A DNA stretch of 16,186 nt from CAZPGL01 sp964586175 (GTDB lineage Bacteria; Actinomycetota; Acidimicrobiia; Acidimicrobiales; MedAcidi-G1), in assembly GCA_964586175.1 (NCBI GenBank), contig CAZPGL010000044.1, positions 1-16,186 of the forward strand, in the 5' to 3' direction. Below the pieces are notes generated by a model, which made no database searches, had not been told where the DNA came from, and saw nothing but the letters and a program-made list of their open reading frames with translations. The translations under genes were made by a program, and so were the position numbers. This document shows, piece by piece, positions 1-6,506 of this stretch (position 1 is the first letter of the stretch; each line of letters begins with the position of its first letter).

Positions 1-2
1 CC

Positions 3-164
3 TACTTCCACACGACCGCCGAGAACATCCAGATCCACGGCGGCATCGGCTTCACCTGGGAGCATCCCGCCCACCTGTACTTCAAGCGGGCCAAGAGTTC
101 CGAGTTGTTGTTCGGCGATCCCACCTACCACCGCGAGCTGCTGGCCCAGCGCATCGGCATCTAG
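3..164 (+). CDS. Acyl-CoA dehydrogenase, C-terminal fragment
   Basis: This is the last 53 codons of a gene that begins before the window; reading starts in frame at base 3 and ends at TAG 162-164. The visible protein contains IQIHGGIGFTWEHPAHLYFKR, the conserved C-terminal helix motif of FAD-dependent acyl-CoA dehydrogenases. In that family the motif lies in the C-terminal helical domain near the FAD and subunit interface. The family oxidises acyl-CoA to enoyl-CoA in fatty-acid or related CoA-ester breakdown. Chain-length specificity cannot be read from this fragment. The nearest downstream gene begins 52 bp later on the same strand. Confidence 0.9.
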   Translation, partial: YFHTTAENIQIHGGIGFTWEHPAHLYFKRAKSSELLFGDPTYHRELLAQRIGI

Positions 165-216
165 GCCGATCGGCCCGGCGGGGCCGCGCCTGCCATGATC
201 GGGGCGTGATCTTCGC

Positions 217-666
217 ATGACGTGGCTGTTCCTGGTGGTCGGTGCCGTGCTCGTCGGGGCCGTTGCCCTGGTGGCAGTGGGTGCCGCGGTCGATCGGCTG
301 TCCGGTGCCGCACCCCCAGCGGTCTTCGAGGTCGATGACGCCGTCGACTGGGTGGCCGAACGACTCCCCGAGGAGGCCGCCGGCCAACTCAGCCGGGACG
401 ATGTCGGGCGCATCGTCGGATGGTGGCTGGAGTTCTTCGACGAGGTCGGCTTGTCCACCGAGCACGGCCAGGAGCTGGGCGACGAGGCACTTGATGACGG
501 AACCGACCGGGTCGTCGCCGAGATGGACGGTGCCATCGACCATGTGGTGGCCCGCGGTCTCGACGACGAGGAGCCGCTGGACGCCGTGGCGGTGACGGTG
601 ACCGTTGATCTGCTCAACGTCTACCTGGCCGAGATGGGCGCGGTCAGCGACGCCCCTGGCGAGTAG
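217..666 (+). CDS. Membrane-anchored protein of unknown function
   Basis: 149 residues, not recognised as a named family. Residues 3 to about 25 form one strongly hydrophobic segment (WLFLVVGAVLVGAVALVAVG), read as an N-terminal membrane anchor or uncleaved signal. The rest is acidic and soluble-looking, rich in Asp and Glu, with helical stretches around WVAERLPEEAAGQL and GWWLEFFDEVGL. There are no cysteines and no recognisable catalytic motif. The start is the ATG at 217; no clear Shine-Dalgarno precedes it. The TAG stop overlaps the -10-like box proposed for the GDP-fucose synthase gene, which begins 9 bp downstream, so the two may be partly co-transcribed. Third-position GC is high, like the neighbours, which supports real coding. 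Confidence 0.75.
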   Translation: MTWLFLVVGAVLVGAVALVAVGAAVDRLSGAAPPAVFEVDDAVDWVAERLPEEAAGQLSRDDVGRIVGWWLEFFDEVGLSTEHGQELGDEALDDGTDRVVAEMDGAIDHVVARGLDDEEPLDAVAVTVTVDLLNVYLAEMGAVSDAPGE

Positions 667-669
667 GTT
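664..669 (+). promoter_or_regulatory. -10-like box TAGGTT for a leaderless start
   Basis: TAGGTT lies 6 bases upstream of the ATG at 676 and overlaps the stop codon of the preceding gene. No Shine-Dalgarno lies between. With the usual 6-7 base distance from -10 to transcription start, the transcript would begin at the ATG itself. No convincing -35 is visible. Confidence 0.45.
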
Positions 670-675
670 CGCCCC

Positions 676-1626
676 ATGCTCGATCGGTCGGGGTCCGTGT
701 TCGTGGCCGGGCATCGGGGCCTCGTCGGTTCGGCGGTGTTGCGGCGTCTCGGGGTCGAAGGGTTCGACAACCTGCTGACCGTCGACCGCTCCGACCTCGA
801 CCTCCGGCACCAGTCGGCGGTCGACGCCTGGTTCGACGAGCATCGACCCGACTACGTGTTCCTCGTTGCCGGGACCGTCGGCGGCATCCACGCCAACAGC
901 ATCCGGCCGGCCGAGTTCCTCTACGACAACCTGATGATCCACGGCACGGTGGTGCAGGCCAGCCACCGCGTCGGGGTCGAGAAGTTGCTGTATCTCGGGA
1001 GCTCGTGCATCTACCCGCGGTTGGCTGACCAGCCCATCACCGAGGAGGCCCTGCTCACCGGGCCGTTGGAGCCCACCAACGAGGGGTACGCCTTGGCCAA
1101 GATCGCCGGCATCAAGCTGTGTGACACCTATCGCCGCCAGTACGGGTGCGACTTCATCTCGGCCATGCCCACCAATCTCTACGGGCCGGGTGACAACTTC
1201 GACCTCGACGGCGGCCACGTCGTGCCTGCGCTGATGCGGCGGTTCCATGAGGCCCGTGAAGCCGGGGTCGACGAGGTCGCCATCTGGGGGACCGGGTCGG
1301 CCCGCCGCGAATTCCTCCACGTGGACGACCTGGCCGACGCCTGCCTCTTCGTCATGGACCACTACTCGGCCGAGGGGCATCTCAACGTGGGCACTGGCGT
1401 GGACTGCACCATCGCCGAGTTGGCTGAACGCATCAGGGATCTGGTGCATCCCGACGCCACCATCGTCTACGACACGGCCAGGCCCGACGGCATGCCGCGC
1501 AAGGTGCTGGACGTGACCCGGCTGACCGACCTGGGTTGGCGGGCGTCGACCAGCCTGGCCGACGGCCTGGAGGGCACGTACCGCTGGTTCCGCGACGCGC
1601 TGGCTGCCGGCGAGGTGCGGCTCTAG
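676..1626 (+). CDS. fcl: GDP-L-fucose synthase (GDP-4-keto-6-deoxy-mannose epimerase/reductase)
   Basis: 316 residues, the usual length for this extended short-chain dehydrogenase. It epimerises and reduces GDP-4-keto-6-deoxy-D-mannose to GDP-L-fucose with NADPH, in the cytoplasm, supplying fucose for polysaccharides or glycoconjugates. The nucleotide-binding glycine motif AGHRGLVGSA is at residues 11-20. The catalytic set of the E. coli enzyme (S107, C109, Y136, K140, H179) is matched at a constant offset of +2: S109 and C111 in GSSCIYP, Y138 and K142 in YALAK, and H181 in GGHVVP. The partner dehydratase Gmd and glycosyltransferases are not in the window. The ATG at 676 is supported by TAGGTT 6 bases upstream. 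The gene is convergent with the HhH-GPD gene, 34 bp away. Confidence 0.93.
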   Translation: MLDRSGSVFVAGHRGLVGSAVLRRLGVEGFDNLLTVDRSDLDLRHQSAVDAWFDEHRPDYVFLVAGTVGGIHANSIRPAEFLYDNLMIHGTVVQASHRVGVEKLLYLGSSCIYPRLADQPITEEALLTGPLEPTNEGYALAKIAGIKLCDTYRRQYGCDFISAMPTNLYGPGDNFDLDGGHVVPALMRRFHEAREAGVDEVAIWGTGSARREFLHVDDLADACLFVMDHYSAEGHLNVGTGVDCTIAELAERIRDLVHPDATIVYDTARPDGMPRKVLDVTRLTDLGWRASTSLADGLEGTYRWFRDALAAGEVRL

Positions 1627-1660
1627 GTCGGGGCGGAACGAGACTCCACGGGTTGGCGAG

Positions 1661-2260
1661 CTAATCCTGCTTGGATTTCCCGGCCGCCTTTTGTTCCTTC
1701 TTCCAGGCCCGCACGGTGGCCAGGGCTTCGGGTCCGTCGATGTCGGCCACCGAACGCGGGGTGTCGTCGGCGAACGGGCCGGCCGCCGCCTCCCAGCCGT
1801 CGGGCCGGACACCCAGACGCTTGGCGAGCAGGGCCACGAAGATCATGGTCTTCTCGGGCCCGTAGCCGGGCAGGGCCCGGAGTCGCCGGGCCAGGTCGGA
1901 TCCGTCGGCCGCACCGGTCCACACATCGGCCGGGTCGCCGGCGTGGTGGTCGACGATGTGGGCGCATAGGGCCTGGATGCGGGTGGCCATCGAGCCGGGG
2001 AAGCGGTGGACCGCCGGCTTGGTCCGACAGGCCTCGCTGAACGCCTCGGGGTCCATGGCGGCGATGGCTGCGGCGTCGAGTCCGCCCACGTCGTCGAGCC
2101 GCTCGGCCAGGGTGGCCGGGCCGCGGAACGCCCATTCCATGGGGACCTGCTGGTCGAGCAGCATGCCCACGAGCAGGGCCAGCGGGTCGGTGTTGAGAAG
2201 GCGGTCGGCATGGGCGTCGCCGGTGATGGCCAGCGTGCCCCGTGGTGTCGTCGGCGTCAT
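1661..2260 (-). CDS. HhH-GPD family base-excision-repair-like protein
   Basis: 199 residues. It resembles the actinobacterial uncharacterised HhH-GPD proteins (TIGR03252-type), with the N-terminal signature GMLLDQQVPMEWAF at residues 32-45. A helix-hairpin-helix loop, LPGYGPEKT, is at 130-138, and FVALLAKRLGV follows at 141-151. The superfamily contains DNA glycosylases such as endonuclease III and AlkA. Here the hairpin has one residue more than the LPGVGRKT form, and there is no C-terminal iron-sulphur cysteine cluster, so glycosylase activity is not assured. K137 may stand where the catalytic Lys of bifunctional enzymes lies, but alignment is needed. A Lys-rich tail (KKEQKAAGKSKQ) could bind DNA. 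The ATG lies 9 bp after the aceE stop, so it is probably the second gene of that transcript. Confidence 0.82.
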   Translation of the reverse strand: MTPTTPRGTLAITGDAHADRLLNTDPLALLVGMLLDQQVPMEWAFRGPATLAERLDDVGGLDAAAIAAMDPEAFSEACRTKPAVHRFPGSMATRIQALCAHIVDHHAGDPADVWTGAADGSDLARRLRALPGYGPEKTMIFVALLAKRLGVRPDGWEAAAGPFADDTPRSVADIDGPEALATVRAWKKEQKAAGKSKQD

Positions 2261-2269
2261 GGGCCGAAC

Positions 2270-5017
2270 TTATCCAGCGCTGCGGCCAACGCTTTCGCCG
2301 GGGGTGGGAACCGTGTCGTGGCGGCCCGGATCGGCGGTCTCGGGGTCGATGCCGTGGCGGCTGATGGCCTCGACGACCAGCGCCGGGTCGACCGAGCCCT
2401 GCTGAGCCAGTGCATGGAGGACGGCGACGACGATGTGCCCCTGGTCGACCTCGAAGAAGCGGCGTAGCGCCTGGCGGGTGTCGCTGCGGCCGAAGCCGTC
2501 GGTGCCCAGCGTGTGGTACGGACGGGGCACCCAGCGGGCGATCTGTCCGGGCACCAGCTTCTGGAAGTCGGTGACGGCGACCACCGGTCCGGCACCTTCG
2601 TCGAGCAGGCGGGTGACGAGCGGTGCCTCCGGAGCCTGGTCGGGATGCAGGCGGTTGCGGCGCTCGCAGGCCAGGGCGTCTTCACGGAGCCGCTTGTAGG
2701 ACGTGGCGCTCCACAGGTCGACGCCGACCCCCCAGTCGGCGGCCAGCTCGTCGGCGGCAGCCCGGGCCGCCACCTGTGCCGAACCGGAGAACACCAGGGT
2801 GGCGTTGAGTGGACGCTCGGGGGCGTCGGACCACTGGTAGAGGCCGCGCACCACGTCGGCGTCGCTGACGTGGTCGGGTCGGGGCGGCATGGCGTACGCC
2901 TCGTTGTAGAGGGTGAGGTAGTAGAAGACATCCTCGTTGTCGTGCGGGTCGTCGTGGCCGTACATGCGCTGCAGCCCGTCGTCGACGATGGCGCCCAACT
3001 CGTAGGCGAACGCCGGGTCGTAGGCCTGACAGGCCGGCACGGTGGCGGCCAGCAGCAGGCTGTGGCCGTCCTGGTGCTGGAGGCCTTCGCCGGCCAGGGT
3101 GGTGCGCCCGGCGGTGGCCCCGAGCAGGAACCCCCGGGCCCGGGAGTCGGCCGCCGACCAGATGGAGTCGCCGACCCGCTGGAAGCCGAACATCGAATAG
3201 AAGGTGTAGAAGGGCACCATGGGGACGCCGAGGTTGGCGTACGACGTGCCAGCGGCGATGAAGCTGGACAGCGACCCGGCTTCGGTGATGCCTTCCTCGA
3301 GCAGTTGGCCGTCGGTGTCCTCGCTGTACGACAGCAGCAGCTCGTGGTCGACCGGCTCGTAGAGCTGGCCGAACGGGGCGTAGATGCCGAACTCACGGAA
3401 CAGCGAGTCCATGCCGAACGTGCGGGCCTCGTCGGGCACGATGGGCACCACGCGGGGGCCGAACGCCTCGTCGCGCATGAGGTCGCGCAGCAGGTTGGTG
3501 AGGGCCATGGTGGTCGACACCTCGCGGCCTTCGGAGCCCTTCGTGAGGCCGGTGAACACCTCGGGGTCGGGCAGGGTGATGGGTCGCCGGTTGCGGATAC
3601 GGCGCTTCGGAATCGGTCCGCCCAGGGCTCGGCGCCGCTGCATCATGTACTGGTACTCGTCGCTGTCCTCGCCGGGACGGAAATAGGGTGCCCGGTCGCC
3701 TTCCAGGAGATGTTCGGGGATCTCGTCGGTGAGGTACAGCCGCTCCCGCAGGGCCAACAGCTGGGTCTTGGTCATCTTCTTGATCTGGTGGGTGGCGTTG
3801 CGGGCCTCGAAGCCTTCGCCCAGCGTCCAGCCCTTGATGGTCTTGGCCAGGATGACCGTGGGGGCCTCGTTCTCCTCGGTGGCGGTCCGGAAGGCGGCGT
3901 AGATCTTCTGGTAGTCGTGGCCGCCGCGGGGCAGGGCCTGGAGCTGCTCGTCGCTGAGGTGTTCGACCATGGCCCGGAGGCGGGGGTCGGGGCCGAAGAA
4001 GTTCTCGCGGATGTAGTCCCCGGATTCGATGGCGAGGCGCTGATACTCACCATCGACGGTGGTGTTGAACTTGTTGAGCAGGATGCCGTCGACGTCGACG
4101 TTGATGAGGTCGTCCCATTCGGAACCCCAGATGACCTTGATGACGTTCCAGCCGGCCCCTCGGAACACGCCTTCGAGTTCCTGGATGATCTGGCCGTTGC
4201 CTCGGACCGGGCCGTCGAGGCGCTGGAGGTTGCAGTTCACGGTCCAGATGAGGTTGCCCAGCTTGGCCCGTCCGGCCAGCGAGATGGCGCCGAGGGTTTC
4301 GGGTTCGTCGCATTCACCGTCGCCGAGGAAGCAGAACACCCGGCTCTCGTCGGTGTCGTCGAGCCGGCGGTCCCGGACGTACTTGTTGAATCGGGCGTGG
4401 TAGATGGAGTTGATGGGTCCGAGACCCATCGACACGGTTGGGAACTCCCAGAAGTCGGGCATGAGCCGTGGGTGGGGGTAGCTGGACAGGCCGGTGCCGT
4501 CGACCTCCATGCGGAAGCCGTCGAGGTGGCCCTCGTCGAGACGCCGTTCGAGGAAGGCACGGGCGTACACGCCGGGGGCGGCGTGGCCCTGGTAGTAGAC
4601 GTGGTCGCCGGGCCGGCCGTCGTCCTTGCCGCGGAAGAACCAGTTGAACCCGACCTCGTAGAGCGACGCCGAGGAGGCGAACGTCGACAGGTGGCCGCCG
4701 ATGCCGTCGGAGGTTTTGTTGGCGTTGATGACCATGGCGGCCGCGTTCCAGCGGATGAACGCTCGGATGCGCCGCTCGATGAACTCGTCGCCCGGGAACC
4801 ACGGTTGGTCCTGGGTGGCGATGGTGTTGATGTACGGGGTCCAAGTGGGTGGGGCATTGCCGACGTTGAGCTCGCCGGCCCGCTCGAGCAGCTTGGCCAG
4901 CAGGAAGCGGGCCCGGCGCCGACCCGACCGGTCGACCAGCGAGTCGAAGGAGTCGATCCACTCCTTGGTCTCGGCCGGATCACCGTCGGGGAGCTGGTGG
5001 GTGAAACCGTCGATCAC
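2270..5017 (-). CDS. aceE: Pyruvate dehydrogenase E1 component, homodimeric type
   Basis: 915 residues from the proposed GTG start, close to the 887-901 of E. coli and mycobacterial AceE. The enzyme decarboxylates pyruvate with thiamine diphosphate and passes the acetyl group to E2 lipoyl in the pyruvate dehydrogenase complex. Visible are HVYYQGHAAPGVYARAF (residues 139-155, with the active-site histidines), the ThDP/Mg motif GDGECDEPETLG at 232-243 with NCNLQ at 261-265, and GDSIWSAADSRARGFLLG in the second half. The frame stays open for 78 more codons upstream, but that would overlap the divergent RNase H gene and its content (Pro/Arg-rich) is not AceE-like. GTG at 5015-5017 gives the normal N-terminus and has CAGACT exactly 6 bases upstream. 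E2 and E3 genes are not in the window. The next gene downstream is the HhH-GPD protein, 9 bp away. Confidence 0.95.
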   Translation of the reverse strand: MIDGFTHQLPDGDPAETKEWIDSFDSLVDRSGRRRARFLLAKLLERAGELNVGNAPPTWTPYINTIATQDQPWFPGDEFIERRIRAFIRWNAAAMVINANKTSDGIGGHLSTFASSASLYEVGFNWFFRGKDDGRPGDHVYYQGHAAPGVYARAFLERRLDEGHLDGFRMEVDGTGLSSYPHPRLMPDFWEFPTVSMGLGPINSIYHARFNKYVRDRRLDDTDESRVFCFLGDGECDEPETLGAISLAGRAKLGNLIWTVNCNLQRLDGPVRGNGQIIQELEGVFRGAGWNVIKVIWGSEWDDLINVDVDGILLNKFNTTVDGEYQRLAIESGDYIRENFFGPDPRLRAMVEHLSDEQLQALPRGGHDYQKIYAAFRTATEENEAPTVILAKTIKGWTLGEGFEARNATHQIKKMTKTQLLALRERLYLTDEIPEHLLEGDRAPYFRPGEDSDEYQYMMQRRRALGGPIPKRRIRNRRPITLPDPEVFTGLTKGSEGREVSTTMALTNLLRDLMRDEAFGPRVVPIVPDEARTFGMDSLFREFGIYAPFGQLYEPVDHELLLSYSEDTDGQLLEEGITEAGSLSSFIAAGTSYANLGVPMVPFYTFYSMFGFQRVGDSIWSAADSRARGFLLGATAGRTTLAGEGLQHQDGHSLLLAATVPACQAYDPAFAYELGAIVDDGLQRMYGHDDPHDNEDVFYYLTLYNEAYAMPPRPDHVSDADVVRGLYQWSDAPERPLNATLVFSGSAQVAARAAADELAADWGVGVDLWSATSYKRLREDALACERRNRLHPDQAPEAPLVTRLLDEGAGPVVAVTDFQKLVPGQIARWVPRPYHTLGTDGFGRSDTRQALRRFFEVDQGHIVVAVLHALAQQGSVDPALVVEAISRHGIDPETADPGRHDTVPTPGESVGRSAG

Positions 5018-5023
5018 ATAGCG

Positions 5024-5029
5024 AGTCTG
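5024..5029 (-). promoter_or_regulatory. -10-like box CAGACT for aceE
   Basis: Reading the minus strand, CAGACT is followed by 6 bases and the GTG start of aceE. The same hexamer at the same 6-base distance precedes the CobW-like gene. The pattern NANNNT and the lack of a Shine-Dalgarno fit a leaderless start. No good -35 is seen. Confidence 0.35.
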
Positions 5030-5085
5030 CCATGCCTGGTGTTTCGTCGGCGATCTGTCGACCCGGTCGGCCGGCCGCCGGCTGG

Positions 5086-5091
5086 TACGGT
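5086..5091 (+). promoter_or_regulatory. -10-like box TACGGT for rnhA
   Basis: TACGGT is followed by 8 bases and the ATG of the RNase HI gene, with no Shine-Dalgarno between. It implies a leaderless or nearly leaderless transcript. It lies in the 82-bp divergent region shared with aceE. Confidence 0.4.
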
Positions 5092-5099
5092 CGCCGGCG

Positions 5100-5546
5100 A
5101 TGAGCGCTGAGCAGGTCACCACCGTGTACACCGACGGCGCCTGTTCCGGGAACCCCGGACCGGGGGGCTGGGCGTGGGTGATTCCCGGCGGGGCGTTCGC
5201 AGCCGGTTTCGCTCCGGACACCACGAACCAGCGCATGGAGCTGACGGCCACGCTCGAAGCGATGCGGGCCCTGTCGGGTCCGCTGCTGATCGTGAGTGAC
5301 TCGACCTATGTGGTCAAGTGTTTTCAGGACCGCTGGTGGCAGAGTTGGCTGCGGCGGGGCTGGGTTAACAGCCAGAGGAAGCCGGTCGCCAACCGTGACC
5401 TGTGGGAGCCGCTGATCACGCTCTACCGGGAGCGCGGCGACGTCGAATTCCGGTGGGTGAAGGGCCACTCGGGCGACCGGTGGAACGACGAGGCCGACCG
5501 GTTGGCCGTCGAGGCCGGAACCCGTCAGGTGGATCTGACCGGGTGA
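5100..5546 (+). CDS. rnhA: Ribonuclease HI
   Basis: 148 residues, close to the 155 of E. coli RNase HI. It cuts the RNA strand of RNA-DNA hybrids during replication and R-loop removal, using two divalent metal ions. The four carboxylates are present: D12 in VYTDGACSGNPGPGG, E47 in NQRMEL, D67 in VSDSTYV and D133 in NDEADRLA. The mobile-loop histidine is H123 in KGHSGD. The basic segment CFQDRWWQSWLRRGWVNSQR at about 74-93 corresponds to the substrate-binding handle region of E. coli-type enzymes. The ATG at 5100 starts directly before the first beta strand, and TACGGT sits 8 bases upstream. It is convergent with the CobW-like gene, leaving only 25 bp. Confidence 0.95.
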   Translation: MSAEQVTTVYTDGACSGNPGPGGWAWVIPGGAFAAGFAPDTTNQRMELTATLEAMRALSGPLLIVSDSTYVVKCFQDRWWQSWLRRGWVNSQRKPVANRDLWEPLITLYRERGDVEFRWVKGHSGDRWNDEADRLAVEAGTRQVDLTG

Positions 5547-5571
5547 GGCCGGCGGCCATGGGTGGACCCGC

Positions 5572-6462
5572 CTAGTCCTCCAGCATTTTCAGCCACTTGA
5601 CGAGACCGGCCCGCGGCGTGCCGGGCAGGGCGATGGCCACCACAGCGGCCCCGGTGTCGCCGAGTGGGCCGTCGGGGGTCGCAGCGTGCGACGCGCCGGC
5701 GACGTGGACCACGGTGCGCATCCCGGGTCGGTCTGCCAGCTCGATCAGGCCCTTGGCCCGGATGACCCCGCGGGGCCGGACCGCGAACCAGGTGTCGAGG
5801 GTCGACCGATCGACCGGCCCGTTCAGGTTGACGGAAGCGGTCACGTGGTCGGCTGGTGTCGCCCCGTCATCGATGCCGTGCGGTTCGAGGCCGAACAGGA
5901 TGGCCCGATCGACCGGGGCGGACAGCGCCGGTGCCGATGACAGCTCGCCGAGCCACGTCGTGACGGCAGCCATCCGGTCGGCGTCGATCACGTCGGCCCG
6001 GGTGGCGACCAGTAGGTCGGCGGCGGCGATCTGGGAGCGGACGGTGTCGCCGACGTAGCGGTCGACGGCCCGGGCTTCCACCGTCTCAGCGTCGACGAGG
6101 ACCACGACGCCGTCAGGGAGGAACCCGGGGGTGCGGGCCCACTGGGCCACCTTGTGGGGTTGACCCACTCCGCTGACCTCGACCACCACCCGGTCCAGGC
6201 GGTCGGCCATCTCCCGGATCCGTTCCAGGGTCTCGGCGAAGCCGTCGACCAGGGAGCAGCAGATGCAGCCGTTGGCGAGGCTCAGGGTGTCGCCGTCGTG
6301 GTCGGCGATGAGGGAGGTGTCGATGTCGATCTCGCCGAAGTCGTTGACGAGAACGGCGATGCGTTCACCTCGGGGGTCGGCCAGCAGGCCGTTGACCAGC
6401 GTGGTCTTGCCGGCCCCCAGGTAGCCGCCGATGACGCTGAGGGGCAGGCGGCGGTCGGTCAT
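5572..6462 (-). CDS. COG0523 / CobW-like GTPase, short form (putative metallochaperone)
   Basis: 296 residues from ATG 6460-6462. COG0523 proteins are G3E P-loop GTPases that deliver metals, often Zn or Co, to client enzymes. Walker A is GGYLGAGKTT at 12-21, and the family metal-binding CxCC is CICC at 66-69 inside ANGCICCSLVDGF. NDFGEIDIDTSLI follows the switch region, and SGVGQPHK is at 97-104. Odd features: where most members carry NKxD for guanine recognition, this one reads ATRAD (153-157), without Asn or Lys; the C-terminal domain is short and lacks a His-rich metal tail. The frame extends much further upstream but would cover the amidohydrolase gene, so the start was placed just before the P-loop. 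It lies 44 bp after the amidohydrolase stop and has CAGACT 6 bases before its ATG. Confidence 0.88.
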   Translation of the reverse strand: MTDRRLPLSVIGGYLGAGKTTLVNGLLADPRGERIAVLVNDFGEIDIDTSLIADHDGDTLSLANGCICCSLVDGFAETLERIREMADRLDRVVVEVSGVGQPHKVAQWARTPGFLPDGVVVLVDAETVEARAVDRYVGDTVRSQIAAADLLVATRADVIDADRMAAVTTWLGELSSAPALSAPVDRAILFGLEPHGIDDGATPADHVTASVNLNGPVDRSTLDTWFAVRPRGVIRAKGLIELADRPGMRTVVHVAGASHAATPDGPLGDTGAAVVAIALPGTPRAGLVKWLKMLED

Positions 6463-6468
6463 GACGGC

Positions 6469-6474
6469 AGTCTG
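6469..6474 (-). promoter_or_regulatory. -10-like box CAGACT for the CobW-like gene
   Basis: On the minus strand CAGACT is followed by 6 bases and the ATG at 6462, the same arrangement as aceE. It would allow the GTPase to be transcribed separately from the amidohydrolase upstream, as a leaderless mRNA. Confidence 0.35.
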
Positions 6475-6506
6475 GCAGTCGCGGCGACGGGGAGGACCGG
6501 CGGGCC

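Noticed and set aside
82..1812. A 576-codon minus-strand open frame
   Set aside because: It lies antisense to the acyl-CoA dehydrogenase end, the membrane protein and the whole GDP-fucose synthase, with no recognisable domain. It is a GC-skew shadow.
2513..5110. An 865-codon plus-strand open frame antisense to aceE
   Set aside because: It mirrors the aceE codon pattern in high-GC DNA, and its translation is Val/Gly/Glu-rich with no family motif, while aceE on the other strand is unmistakable.
5018..5251. N-terminal extension of AceE by 78 residues
   Set aside because: It would overlap the RNase HI gene on the other strand, its residues do not resemble AceE, and the GTG at 5017 has a suitably placed -10-like box.
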